Of a stretch of DNA of 64,000 nt, positions 7,511 to 16,205 are shown piece after piece. The stretch covers positions 1 through 64,000 of the forward strand of contig DAOSIS010000017.1 in assembly GCA_035366835.1 (NCBI GenBank). The letters are read 5' to 3'. Position 1 is the stretch's first letter; the number at the start of each line of letters is the position of its first letter. The stretch comes from UBA6109 sp035366835. Its GTDB lineage: Bacteria; Desulfobacterota; Syntrophia; Syntrophales; UBA6109. The notes under the pieces were generated by a model. The model was given only the letters and a program-made list of their open reading frames with translations. It was not told the DNA's origin and ran no database searches. Position numbers and translations under genes: made by a program.

Positions 7511-9625
7511 TTATCCCCGCCGCATCCGCGCCCAGCGGAAGAGGGCGGCGAGGGCGGCCACCGGGCGCTCGGACGTGTAGGGGAAGGCGGGGATGCCGTT
7601 CTCCTCCAGATAGGCCGCGGCGGCCTCCGCCTCGATGTCGCCCGAGAGGGCGGCGACGACGGGCTTGGGCTGCTTCGTCTTCTCCACTTCCTGTTTCACC
7701 TTGACCAGCACCTTGGCGAAGGTCATCGGCGGCGTGATGAGGGTGTGCCAGTATCCCATGACGAGGGCATCCACCCGATCATCCTCCAGGGCCAGCCGGA
7801 TCGTCGCCTCATAGGTCGAGGGCGGTTCGCCGCCGGTGATGTCGACGGGGTTTCCCGTCGCCCCGAAGGGCGGGATGTATTTCCGGAAGGCGGCGTCGAG
7901 ATCGGGGGCCATCTTCATCAGGGAGAGGCCGTGCCGGCTCAGTCCGTCGGCGATGAGGGCGCCCAGGCCGCCCGCGCCCGTGATGACCAGGATGTTGTCG
8001 CCCTTGGGGACCGGCAGCATCTGGAAGATCCGCGCATAGTCGAGCATGCCTTCGAGGTTCGGGGCGCGGACCACTCCGGCTTTGGCGAAGGCGGCGTTGT
8101 AGATGCGGTCGTCTCCGGCGAGCGCCCCGGTGTGGAACGACGTGGCCCGCTCGCCCAGCTGCGTGGCGCCGCTCTTGAGGATGACGATGGGCTTGGTTTT
8201 CCCGACCTTCTGCGCCGCCCGGATGAAGGCGTCGCCGTCCTTGATGTCCTCGGCGTGCATCACGATGACGCGCGTGCTGGGATCCTGGCCGAAGTATTCG
8301 ATCAGATCGTCCTCGTCGACGTCGCTCTTGTTGCCCACGCCGACGATGGCGGAGATCCCCATCTTGTGCTTGCGCGTGTAGCCGATGATCGCCATGCCCA
8401 CCCCGCCGCTCTGGGCCGTGAAGGCGGCCGCGCCTCGCTCCGTGTAGGGGATGCAGAAGGTGGCGCAGAGGTTCTCCGGGGTATAGTAGATGCCGAAGAT
8501 GTTCGGCCCCAGGATGCGGACGCCGTATTCGCGGGCGCGCGCCAGGAGCTCCTCCTGGAGCTGGACGTTGCCCGTCTCGGCAAAGCCAGAGGCGAGGACG
8601 ACGGCGCCGGCGATGCCGCGCTTGCCGATCTTCGTCACCTCGTCGGGGATGAATTTCGCGGGAATGACGACAATCGCCACGTCGACGGGGTCGGGGACCT
8701 CCAGGATGTCCCGGTAGCTCTGAAGTCCCATGATCTCCTCGCCCTTGGGGTTGATCGGATAGACCTTGCCGCGGTAGCCCCCGCCGAGGATGTTCTTCAT
8801 CGTCGAGCAGCCCAGCTTGGCCGGGTCATTGGAGGCGCCGATGACGGCGATCCCCCGGGGCGCGAAGATGCGCCTGGTCGCCGCGAGGATCTGCTCGGTC
8901 GTATAGGCCGTTCTGGCGACGCGTTTCGGCTCGCCCAGCATCATCCGGACGTCGGCCACGACGGCGCCACGACCGGAGGCGATGATGGGATTCAGGTCCG
9001 CCTCGACGATCTCCGGGTGGTCCGCAACGAGGCGGGACAGCTTCTCCAGGATATCGGCCACGGCGGCCTTGTGCACCGCCGGCCTGCCGCGGAAAGCCTC
9101 CAGAAGCGGGGCCGCCTGGATCTCCTTCATCATGGCCAGGGCCTCGTCCCGCGTCACCGGGGCGAGACGGAACACGATGTCCTTCATGACCTCCACGGAG
9201 ATACCGCCCATCCCGAACATGACGGCCGGGCCGAACTGGCGGCTGAACTTGGCCCCCGCCACCAGCTCCACGCCCTGGGGCGCCATCGATTGGACGAGGA
9301 CGCCCTCGACGGCGGCGCCGGATTTGTATTTCCCGGCCGCTTCGACGATGGCCCCGAAGGCCTTCCGGACTTCACCGTCCTTTCCGATGCCCAGGCGGAC
9401 GCCGTCCGCCTCCGACTTGTGGACGATGTCGGGCGACGCGATCTTCATGGCCACGGGATAGCCGAGGTCCCTTGCCGCGGCGACGGCGGACCTGGCATCG
9501 GCGGCCACCGTTCCCCTGCAGAAAGGGATGCGGTACATCTTCAGGAGTTCGGTGCATTCCGCAAAGGTCAGCAGGGTCCTCCCCTGTTTTTTCGCCTTCT
9601 GCAGCAGAGCGTCCGCCTTTTTCAT
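7511..9625 (-). CDS. Fused NDP-forming acyl-CoA synthetase (beta-alpha order)
   Basis: A 704-residue single-chain enzyme. The ATP-grasp (beta) domain comes first, residues about 1-220, with IVHKSEADGVRLG and MGGISVEVMKDIVFR. The CoA-binding domain follows at about 255 (IAVIGASNDPAKLG), then the ligase domains with AQSGGVG and the phosphohistidine loop FHTGALAGDD. All family signatures are intact, unlike the neighbouring alpha-type gene. ATG 9625 is preceded by GGAGGGAC. It likely couples acyl-CoA cleavage to ATP formation, or acid activation in reverse. It lies 105 bases upstream of the split pair, so the three genes look like one locus with redundant or differently specific enzymes. Confidence 0.9.
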   Translation of the reverse strand: MKKADALLQKAKKQGRTLLTFAECTELLKMYRIPFCRGTVAADARSAVAAARDLGYPVAMKIASPDIVHKSEADGVRLGIGKDGEVRKAFGAIVEAAGKYKSGAAVEGVLVQSMAPQGVELVAGAKFSRQFGPAVMFGMGGISVEVMKDIVFRLAPVTRDEALAMMKEIQAAPLLEAFRGRPAVHKAAVADILEKLSRLVADHPEIVEADLNPIIASGRGAVVADVRMMLGEPKRVARTAYTTEQILAATRRIFAPRGIAVIGASNDPAKLGCSTMKNILGGGYRGKVYPINPKGEEIMGLQSYRDILEVPDPVDVAIVVIPAKFIPDEVTKIGKRGIAGAVVLASGFAETGNVQLQEELLARAREYGVRILGPNIFGIYYTPENLCATFCIPYTERGAAAFTAQSGGVGMAIIGYTRKHKMGISAIVGVGNKSDVDEDDLIEYFGQDPSTRVIVMHAEDIKDGDAFIRAAQKVGKTKPIVILKSGATQLGERATSFHTGALAGDDRIYNAAFAKAGVVRAPNLEGMLDYARIFQMLPVPKGDNILVITGAGGLGALIADGLSRHGLSLMKMAPDLDAAFRKYIPPFGATGNPVDITGGEPPSTYEATIRLALEDDRVDALVMGYWHTLITPPMTFAKVLVKVKQEVEKTKQPKPVVAALSGDIEAEAAAAYLEENGIPAFPYTSERPVAALAALFRWARMRRG

Positions 9626-9731
9626 GGTCCCTCCCCGGAGATAGATTTCGAGCGCAGTTCCGTTGCGCTTAGCACAAGCGATCCGCGTTTTCAACAATCG
9701 CCGTGCTTCGTTTCGTCATCCCACTTTGGGC

Positions 9732-9760
9732 TTGACAGCCGTGGCGAATTCGGATAGTAA
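9732..9760 (+). promoter_or_regulatory. Candidate sigma70 promoter for rpsT
   Basis: TTGACA at 9732-9737, a 17-base spacer and a weak -10 (TAGTAA) lie 44 bases before the rpsT start. The -35 is perfect; the -10 matches only in part. Confidence 0.45.
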
Positions 9761-9803
9761 ATCCGACTCCAATATCCCGAGAACATTCAGCAAGGAGGCA
9801 TTT

Positions 9804-10073
9804 TTGCTTAAACATCGTTCAGCGCAAAAGAGAGCCCGGCAGAGCGTGAAAATCACCCAGCGGAATGCGTCGGCCAAATCGGCGGTGAAGACGAAGGTGA
9901 AGGCGGTGGTGGCCGCGGCGGAAGCCAAGGATGTCGAGGCCGCCAAGAAGGCCCTGGGCGTTGCCGTCCCGGCCCTTGCGAGATCCGCCGCCAAAGGCAC
10001 GATCCACAAGCGGAACGCTTCCCGGAAGATTTCCCGCCTGACCAAGGCCGTGAACGCGCTCGCGAAAAAGTAG
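9804..10073 (+). CDS. rpsT: 30S ribosomal protein S20
   Basis: An 89-residue basic protein matching bS20, which binds 16S rRNA early in small-subunit assembly. Visible family features are the HRSAQKRARQS start and the Lys/Arg-rich helices ending KAVNALAKK. No ATG is available: translation most likely starts at TTG 9804, five bases after a perfect AAGGAGG (9792-9798), giving MLKHRSAQKR. The gene stands alone on the plus strand and converges with lptE. E. coli rpsT also starts with UUG, where the weak start is tied to autoregulation, so the same may hold here. Confidence 0.93.
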   Translation: MLKHRSAQKRARQSVKITQRNASAKSAVKTKVKAVVAAAEAKDVEAAKKALGVAVPALARSAAKGTIHKRNASRKISRLTKAVNALAKK

Positions 10074-10090
10074 TCTCCTCGCCCTGCGCT

Positions 10091-10645
10091 TCAGAACCCG
10101 GACATCATCAATCGATAGGCCTTCTCGGCCGTGTCGTTGGCCAGCTTGCTGAGGTTGTTCCTCCGGTTGGTCTGCGTGACGGTCGGGTTTGCCGCGTCGA
10201 CCATGTAGTCCGCGGTGCCCGAAAGGCCGCTTCCGGTCCAGACCGCCTTTCCCGTGTTCCGATCCTCCAGGGTGATATTCAGCACGGCCGTCAGCCGTTC
10301 CTCCGCGGCGAGGTTCGTCGCGCGGTAGGAAAGCGGAGAGCTGGAGAGTCCTTCGATGCTGCCCCGCAAGACCGCATCGGCCGCTTCCTTCGAGTCCGCC
10401 AGCTTGAAACGCGTTCCCCGGATGATCTGGTCGATGAAGGCGGAACGGACCTGGTTTTCGAAGTTGGCTTCGCTCGTCTTGTTGTCGAAGATGTCCACGA
10501 AAACGGTGCGGATCTCGGGCGGGAGATTCTCCCCGCCCGGCGAGAAGCGGTAACCGCAGCCCGCGCAGTTCAGGAGCAGAAGAACCGCCAGCCAGACGCC
10601 GGCCTTTTTTCCGGTGAACCGCAGCCGACTCCGCTTCCCGTCCAT
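10091..10645 (-). CDS. lptE: LPS-assembly lipoprotein LptE
   Basis: A 184-residue lipoprotein. The leader (residues 14-30) ends in a lipobox-like CAGC followed by GYRFSPGG, the typical LptE start of the mature domain. Family features are DIFDNKTSEANFE and a C-terminal NDTAEKAYRLMM. LptE plugs the LptD barrel in the outer membrane and helps deliver lipopolysaccharide, so the cell is Gram-negative. Start at ATG 10645, 14 bases after the leuS stop; leuS-lptE linkage is widely conserved. The frame open upstream to 11800 is antisense-free read-through of leuS in another phase and is not coding. Confidence 0.88.
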   Translation of the reverse strand: MDGKRSRLRFTGKKAGVWLAVLLLLNCAGCGYRFSPGGENLPPEIRTVFVDIFDNKTSEANFENQVRSAFIDQIIRGTRFKLADSKEAADAVLRGSIEGLSSSPLSYRATNLAAEERLTAVLNITLEDRNTGKAVWTGSGLSGTADYMVDAANPTVTQTNRRNNLSKLANDTAEKAYRLMMSGF

Positions 10646-10659
10646 GACCCCCTCCCCCC

Positions 10660-13251
10660 TCAACCGGCAATCACGATGTTCACAAGCCGCTTGGGGACGT
10701 AGAACTGCTTGAGGACCTTCCTGCCGGCGATGAACTTCGCCGTCTTCTCGTCCGCCAGGGCCATCGCCTTGATCTGCTCCTCGTCCTCGTCGGCCGGCAC
10801 GCTGATCCGGCCGCGGACCTTGCCGTTGACCTGGATCACGATCGTGATCTCCTCCTCCGAGGCCGCCGACGGATCGAACTTCGGCCAGGGCATGTCGGCG
10901 AGGTTTTCCCTGCGCCCCAGGAGCGACCACATCTCCTCGGCCGCATGGGGGATGAGCGGTGCCATGAGGAGGAGGATCGTCTCGACCGCCTCCCGCACGA
11001 CGCCCAGCGCCCTGGCGTCGTCCCGGGCGGGACGCTCCAGCGCGTAGAGGGCGTTCACGAGCTCCATGACGGCGCTGATCGCCGTGTTGAAATGGAAGCG
11101 GTCCTCGATGTCCCGGGTGACCTTCTTGATCGTCTGGTGGGTCTTTCGCCGCAGTCCTTTCAGCGCCTCGCCCAGCTCCGTCTTCTCGTCGAAGGGCGCG
11201 ATGTTGCGGATATCGTCGCTGTAATCGCTCACGATCCGCCAGATCCGGCTGATGAAGCGGAACGACCCGTCCACGCCCTGATCGCTCCATTCGAGATCCT
11301 TCTCCGGCGGCGCCGCGAAGAGGCAGAAGATCCGGACCGTGTCCGCGCCGTATTCGCGGATCAGGTAGTCGGGATCGACCACGTTCTTGAGGGACTTGGA
11401 CATCTTCTCCGTCTTGCCGACGACGACCGCCTGCCCGCAGTGGACGCATTTGCCCTCCTGCACTTCGGCAGGGAACAGGTAGCCGTGTTCGGGGCAGCGG
11501 GTCGATTCCTTGCAGACCATCCCCTGCGTCAGGAGGTTCGTGAAGGGCTCGTCGACGTCGATGACGCCGAGGTCGCGGAGCACCTTCGTGTAGAATCGCG
11601 CGTAGAGCAGGTGGAGGATCGCATGCTCGATGCCGCCGATGTACTGGTCGACGGGCATCCAGTAGGCGACCCGCTTCTTGTCGAGGCCGGGCGCTGCGTC
11701 CATGTCGGGGCAGCAGAACCGGTCGAAGTACCAGGACGACTCCACGAAGGTGTCCATGGTGTCGGTCTCGCGGGCCGCGGGCCCTCCGCAACGCGGGCAT
11801 TTCGTCTCGACGAAGGACTTCAGCTTGGCCAGCGGCGAACCGCCTTCACCCGTGAACTCCACGTCCGTGGGGAGGATGACGGGCAGCTCGGATTCCGGAA
11901 CCGGCACGGTCCCGCATTGCGCGCAGTTCACCACGGGGATCGGGGCGCCCCAGTAGCGCTGCCGGGAGATTCCCCAGTCGCGCAGGCGGTACTGGATCGT
12001 GCGCTTCCCCCGGCCGATGGACTCGATGTAGTCGGCGATCGCCTCCATCGCCTTCGTGTTTTCCATGCCGTCGAAGCGGCCGGAATTGACCAGGATGCCG
12101 TCCTCGACATAGGCCTCCTTCATCGTGGCGGTGTTGAGCGTCCGGTCCGGGGGCTGGATGACGACGATCAGCGGGAGGTTGTATTTCTTGGCGAACTCGA
12201 AGTCGCGCTGGTCGTGCGTGGGGACGGCCATGACGCATCCCGTCCCGTAGTCGGCCAGGACGAAGTTCGCGGCGAAGATGGGCATCTTCTTCCCCGTCAC
12301 GGGATTGAGGCAGTAGGAATCGAGGAACATGCCCTCTTTTTCGTAGTACTCGGACGTGCGGAGCTCCTTGTCCTGTCTCTTGATCCGGTCGGCGAACTGC
12401 TTGACCTCCGCCTCGCAGGGCTTCCCCTTGACGAGTTCCATGACGAGGGGGTGTTCGGCGGCGACCAGCATGAAGGTGGCCCCGAAGATCGTGTCCTGCC
12501 GCGTCGTGAAGACCTGAATCGCCTTGTCGGACCCGTCCGCCATGGGAAAGGATATTTCGCAGCCGTGGCTCTTGCCGATCCAGTTGCGCTGCATGATGAG
12601 GACCCGTTCCGGCCAGCCAGGAAGCTTGTCGCAGTACTCGAGAAGCTCGTCGATGTAGGCCGTGATGCGGAAGAACCACTGCTCGAGGTATTTTTCGACC
12701 ACTTCCGTCGAACAGCGCCAGCAGAGCCCGCTTTCGACCTGCTCATTGGCCAGCACGGTCTTGCAGTGGGGGCACCAGTTGACGGCGGAGGCCTTCTTGT
12801 AGGCCAACCCCTTCTCCAGCATCCAGAGGAAGAACAGCTGTTCCCACCGGTAGTACTTCGGCTCGCAGGTCGAGACCTCGCGGTCCCAGTCGTAGCTGAA
12901 GCCCATCCGCTTGAGCTGCTTCTTCATGAAGGCGATGTTGTCGTTTGTCCAGCGGGCGGGATGGATGCCGTGCTCGATCGCCGCGTTCTCGGCGGGCATG
13001 CCGAAGGCATCCCATCCCATCGGATGAAGAACGTTGAACCCCTGCATGCGCTTGTAACGGGCGACGACGTCCCCGATGGTGTAATTCCGGACGTGTCCCA
13101 TGTGGATCTTTCCCGAGGGGTAGGGGAACATCTCGAGAAGGTAATATTTCTTTTTTGCAGGGTCCTCACCGACCTTGAAGATGCCCTGCTTTTCCCAATG
13201 AGCCTGCCACTTCTCTTCGATTTCCTGCGGATGGTATTTGCCGTCGCCCAT
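10660..13251 (-). CDS. leuS: Leucyl-tRNA synthetase
   Basis: An 863-residue class I aminoacyl-tRNA synthetase charging tRNA-Leu. HIGH-type motif HMGH lies near residue 50 (SGKIHMGHVRNY). The CP1 editing domain contains the conserved Thr-rich FTTRQDTIFG and the Asp-bearing VPTHDQRD. KMSKS is in EKMSKSLKN. Zinc-type cysteine pairs occur in the insert domains. ATG 13251 (MGDGKYHP) is preceded by GAGGAGA; the frame is open to 13329 but that adds residues not found in the family. It lies between the M17-like gene and lptE on the same strand. Confidence 0.97.
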   Translation of the reverse strand: MGDGKYHPQEIEEKWQAHWEKQGIFKVGEDPAKKKYYLLEMFPYPSGKIHMGHVRNYTIGDVVARYKRMQGFNVLHPMGWDAFGMPAENAAIEHGIHPARWTNDNIAFMKKQLKRMGFSYDWDREVSTCEPKYYRWEQLFFLWMLEKGLAYKKASAVNWCPHCKTVLANEQVESGLCWRCSTEVVEKYLEQWFFRITAYIDELLEYCDKLPGWPERVLIMQRNWIGKSHGCEISFPMADGSDKAIQVFTTRQDTIFGATFMLVAAEHPLVMELVKGKPCEAEVKQFADRIKRQDKELRTSEYYEKEGMFLDSYCLNPVTGKKMPIFAANFVLADYGTGCVMAVPTHDQRDFEFAKKYNLPLIVVIQPPDRTLNTATMKEAYVEDGILVNSGRFDGMENTKAMEAIADYIESIGRGKRTIQYRLRDWGISRQRYWGAPIPVVNCAQCGTVPVPESELPVILPTDVEFTGEGGSPLAKLKSFVETKCPRCGGPAARETDTMDTFVESSWYFDRFCCPDMDAAPGLDKKRVAYWMPVDQYIGGIEHAILHLLYARFYTKVLRDLGVIDVDEPFTNLLTQGMVCKESTRCPEHGYLFPAEVQEGKCVHCGQAVVVGKTEKMSKSLKNVVDPDYLIREYGADTVRIFCLFAAPPEKDLEWSDQGVDGSFRFISRIWRIVSDYSDDIRNIAPFDEKTELGEALKGLRRKTHQTIKKVTRDIEDRFHFNTAISAVMELVNALYALERPARDDARALGVVREAVETILLLMAPLIPHAAEEMWSLLGRRENLADMPWPKFDPSAASEEEITIVIQVNGKVRGRISVPADEDEEQIKAMALADEKTAKFIAGRKVLKQFYVPKRLVNIVIAG

Positions 13252-13325
13252 TGTCCAGACTCTCCTCGTCTCAATTTCGGACAGGCTGCTGAAAGACGCC
13301 TGCAAGTGATCTCGCCCAGAACCCC

Positions 13326-13898
13326 TCAAGTGACCGCCTCGGCCGGACCGCCGGGAGCGGCGGACGGGGCGGTCAGGAGCTTCTCCCTGAGGGTCTTCAT
13401 GCGTTCGAAGGCCGCGGCCGTTTCCCCTTCGTGATTGTCCTGGACGCAGATCCGCAGCCCCTCAAAAGCCTTGCCGTCGGCGGATCCCGTTTCCAAGTAT
13501 CCCCAAAGCATGGCTTCCGCGGCTTCCTGGACGCTCAGCCGCGGCTTGGCCGCCGTGGGGATGTTCACGGCGAAGCTCCTGGAGAGCAGATCGCTCATCG
13601 TCTCCACGATCCGGCACCCCGCCTCGTACAACCGCCCCTGCGTCGCTTCGGAAATCGGACCCAGCCCGAACAGGATCAACCTTTTCACGGCGATGCGTTC
13701 CGGGTGGGGAAGGATGACTTTTTCACCGAAGACGGCCGAAATCCTCCCGCGGGCGATCTCCGTGGAGAGAAGGCCGTTCAGCCTCCAGTCCACCAGGCCC
13801 GAGTATCCCTTCGGAGGCCTCTCGTCGGCATAGACCGCCAGCACGAGGTTCTCTTCGTAAAGGCTTTCAGGGGGCGTCTTGACGATTGTCAGATCCAT
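13326..13898 (-). CDS. Stand-alone peptidase M17 N-terminal (macro-like) domain protein
   Basis: A 190-residue protein resembling only the N-terminal domain of leucyl aminopeptidases (family M17): an early VLAVYADERPPKGYSG, then RLILFGLGP and SVQEAAEAMLWGYLE. The C-terminal catalytic domain with its metal ligands is absent, and no remnant follows because leuS begins 74 bases on. The start overlaps the end of nusB by 32 bases, which suggests translational coupling. It may bind a nucleotide or peptide-like ligand. No reaction can be assigned. Confidence 0.7.
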   Translation of the reverse strand: MDLTIVKTPPESLYEENLVLAVYADERPPKGYSGLVDWRLNGLLSTEIARGRISAVFGEKVILPHPERIAVKRLILFGLGPISEATQGRLYEAGCRIVETMSDLLSRSFAVNIPTAAKPRLSVQEAAEAMLWGYLETGSADGKAFEGLRICVQDNHEGETAAAFERMKTLREKLLTAPSAAPGGPAEAVT

Positions 13899-14307
13899 TT
13901 TTCCCGTACAGCTTCATATACAGGGCATCCAGGATGCCGTTGATGAAAGCTCCGGAATTTTCCGATCCGTAATCCTTGCCCAGATCGATCGCCTCATTGA
14001 GCGTCACCTTGGGCGGGATATCCGGGCAGTGCAGAAGCTCGAACACGGCCATCCGCAGGATGCTCCTGTCGACCCGGGACATCCGGGAAATGGTCCAGTT
14101 TTCGGAAAATTCGCCGATCAGCCGATCGATCTCCTGGCGATGGTCCCAGGTGCCTTCGACGAGATGGGCGGCAAATTGCTTCGTCTCGTCGGGGGAATCG
14201 AAATTCTTCCAATACAGATCGACCGCCTCCTGGGGGCCCGTTCCTGACACATCCAGTTGGTAAAGGACCTGCAAGGCGATTTCCCTGGCTTTTCTTCGGT
14301 GATGCAT
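13867..14307 (-). CDS. nusB: Transcription antitermination factor NusB
   Basis: A 146-residue all-helical protein: HHRRKAREIALQVLYQLD at the start and DRSILRMAVFELL in the second half are NusB signatures. NusB binds boxA RNA together with S10 (NusE) in rRNA antitermination. ATG 14307 follows TGAGGA. It lies downstream of ribH, a very common linkage, with a perfect stem-loop in the 66-base gap between them. Its 3' end overlaps the M17-like gene. Confidence 0.95.
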   Translation of the reverse strand: MHHRRKAREIALQVLYQLDVSGTGPQEAVDLYWKNFDSPDETKQFAAHLVEGTWDHRQEIDRLIGEFSENWTISRMSRVDRSILRMAVFELLHCPDIPPKVTLNEAIDLGKDYGSENSGAFINGILDALYMKLYGKNGSDNRQDAP

Positions 14308-14324
14308 CCAATCCTCAAATGCAG

Positions 14325-14358
14325 ATACGGCCCTGCTGCTGACCGCAGAGGGCCGTAT
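14325..14358. repeat. Perfect 10-bp stem-loop between ribH and nusB
   Basis: ATACGGCCCT at 14325-14334 is exactly complementary to AGGGCCGTAT at 14349-14358, with a 14-base loop. Neither side has a T-run, so it does not look like a simple intrinsic terminator. It could stabilise the ribH mRNA end, separate expression of ribH from nusB, or be a processing site. Confidence 0.6.
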
Positions 14359-14373
14359 TCCTTGCGCGCAGTC

Positions 14374-14838
14374 CTATAGTTTCTTGAACAGGTCGACCAT
14401 CTCGATCGCCGTCATGGCCGCATCCCATCCCTTGTTCCCGGATTTCGTACCGGCCCGCTCGATCGCCTGCTCGATCGTGTCCGTCGTCAGGACGCCGAAG
14501 GCGACGGGGATCTCCGTCTCCAGCCCGACGGCTGCGATTCCTTTGGAGACTTCGGCGCTGATGTACTCGAAATGCGGCGTCGCGCCGCGGATGACGGCGC
14601 CCAGGCAGATCACGGCATCACATGTCCTGGTCTTCGCGATCTTTTTCGCGACGAGCGGCAGTTCGAAGGCCCCGGGGACCTTGACGATGGAAATATCCTT
14701 CTCGTCGGCCCCGGCGCGGGTCAGGGCGTCCACCGCCCCGTCGATGAGCCGCGAGCTGATGAAGTCGTTGAAACGACTCGCCACGATGGCGAACTTCATT
14801 CCCTTGGCGACGATCTTTCCCTCGACGATTTTCGTCAT
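14374..14838 (-). CDS. ribH: 6,7-dimethyl-8-ribityllumazine synthase
   Basis: A 154-residue enzyme that condenses 5-amino-6-ribitylaminouracil with 3,4-dihydroxy-2-butanone 4-phosphate, the penultimate riboflavin step. Family motifs: IVASRFNDFIS at the start, VPGAFELP, LGAVIRGATPHFEYI and FGVLTTDTIEQAIERAG. ATG 14838 is preceded by GAGGAGA; the frame is open to 14892 but lacks family similarity there. It follows ribBA by 119 bases. Confidence 0.97.
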   Translation of the reverse strand: MTKIVEGKIVAKGMKFAIVASRFNDFISSRLIDGAVDALTRAGADEKDISIVKVPGAFELPLVAKKIAKTRTCDAVICLGAVIRGATPHFEYISAEVSKGIAAVGLETEIPVAFGVLTTDTIEQAIERAGTKSGNKGWDAAMTAIEMVDLFKKL

Positions 14839-14957
14839 GACGGCTCTCCTCATGGTGGTTTTTCCCGGTACCGGTTTCTCCCGCCGCGGCATCCTCCATA
14901 TCAGATGCAGTGCAAGGTGTGCAAGCGACAGCCTGAGAAAACTTCACGCCCCCCCCG

Positions 14958-16163
14958 TTACGACATCTTCAGCATGTGCCCCATCTTCTTCTTCTTGGTC
15001 TTCAGGTACCGGATGTTGTTGTCGGTGGGCTTCAACTCGATGGGGACCCGTTCGGTGATGGTGATCCCGTATCCCTGAAGGCCGATGATCTTGCGGGGAT
15101 TGTTCGTCATGAGCCGCATCTTCTTCACGCCGAGATCGACAAGGATCTGGGCGCCGATGCCGTAGTCGCGGAGGTCTTCCTTGAAGCCGAGCGCGATGTT
15201 GGCCTCGACCGTGTCCATGCCCTGCTCCTGCAGTTCGTAGGCCTTGATCTTGTTGACGATGCCGATCCCCCGCCCCTCCTGGTGCATGTACACGATGACG
15301 CCCTTGCCGCATTCGTCGACCATCTTCATGGCCTGGTGGAGCTGGTCGCCGCAGTCGCAGCGCTCCGAGCCGAAGACGTCGCCCGTCAGGCATTCCGAAT
15401 GGACCCGCACCAGGACCTCGTCCTCCGGTCCGATTTCCCCCTTGGTCAGGGCCAGGTGCTTCATGTCGTCCACGTCGTTCTCGTAGACGACGAGCTTGAA
15501 TTCGCCGCCGTAGCGGGTGGGGATGGTGGCGGACGCGGCGCGGCGGATCATCGACTCGTGCTGCATCCGGTAATCGATGAGATCCGCGATCGTCACGATC
15601 TTGAGCCCGTGCTCCTTAGCGAAGATCTCGAGGTCCGGCATCCGCGCCATGGTGCCGTCGTCCTTCATGATCTCGCAGATGACCCCCGCGGGCTTCAGCC
15701 CGGCGATCCGCGCGAGGTCGACGGAACCCTCGGTCTGCCCGGTCCGGACAAGAACGCCGCCCTTGCGCGCCCGGATCGGGAAGATGTGCCCGGGGCTGAC
15801 GATGTCTTCCGGCTTCGTGGAATCGGCGACGGCCGTGAGAACCGTCGTCGCCCGGTCCGCCGCCGAGATGCCCGTCGTCACGCCGCACTTGGCCTCGATG
15901 GAGACGGTGAAGGCCGTGCCGAAGCGGGACTTGTTGTCCCTCACCATCGGCATCAGGCGCAGCCGGTCGGCATGCTCTTCCGTCAGCGTCAGGCAGATCA
16001 GCCCCCGCCCGTACCGGGCCATGAAATTGATGGATTCCGCCGTCACGTACTGTGCGGCCATGCACAGGTCGCCCTCGTTTTCGCGGTCTTCGTCGTCCAC
16101 GAGGATGATCATCTTGCCCTTCTTGATGTCCTCGAGGGCCTCTTTGATCGTACTGACTGCCAT
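14958..16163 (-). CDS. ribBA: Bifunctional DHBP synthase / GTP cyclohydrolase II
   Basis: A 401-residue two-domain enzyme. The N-terminal half is 3,4-dihydroxy-2-butanone 4-phosphate synthase, with DDEDRENEGDL, ARYGRGLICL and FTVSIEAKCGVTTGISAADR. The C-terminal half is GTP cyclohydrolase II with zinc cysteines in GSERCDCGDQL and MHQEGRGIG. It supplies both branches of riboflavin synthesis. It sits between ribE and ribH. The reductase/deaminase ribD, usually next to ribE in this order, is not here. Confidence 0.96.
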   Translation of the reverse strand: MAVSTIKEALEDIKKGKMIILVDDEDRENEGDLCMAAQYVTAESINFMARYGRGLICLTLTEEHADRLRLMPMVRDNKSRFGTAFTVSIEAKCGVTTGISAADRATTVLTAVADSTKPEDIVSPGHIFPIRARKGGVLVRTGQTEGSVDLARIAGLKPAGVICEIMKDDGTMARMPDLEIFAKEHGLKIVTIADLIDYRMQHESMIRRAASATIPTRYGGEFKLVVYENDVDDMKHLALTKGEIGPEDEVLVRVHSECLTGDVFGSERCDCGDQLHQAMKMVDECGKGVIVYMHQEGRGIGIVNKIKAYELQEQGMDTVEANIALGFKEDLRDYGIGAQILVDLGVKKMRLMTNNPRKIIGLQGYGITITERVPIELKPTDNNIRYLKTKKKKMGHMLKMS

Positions 16164-16205
16164 AATTCTTCGTCCTTTGCAGAGGCAATGACGGAATCCC
16201 GCGGG

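Noticed and set aside
4090..9757. Very long plus-strand open frames (about 820 and 1085 codons)
   Set aside because: They are antisense to the M28 peptidase and acyl-CoA synthetase genes, which show clear family motifs; long antisense frames are common at high GC.
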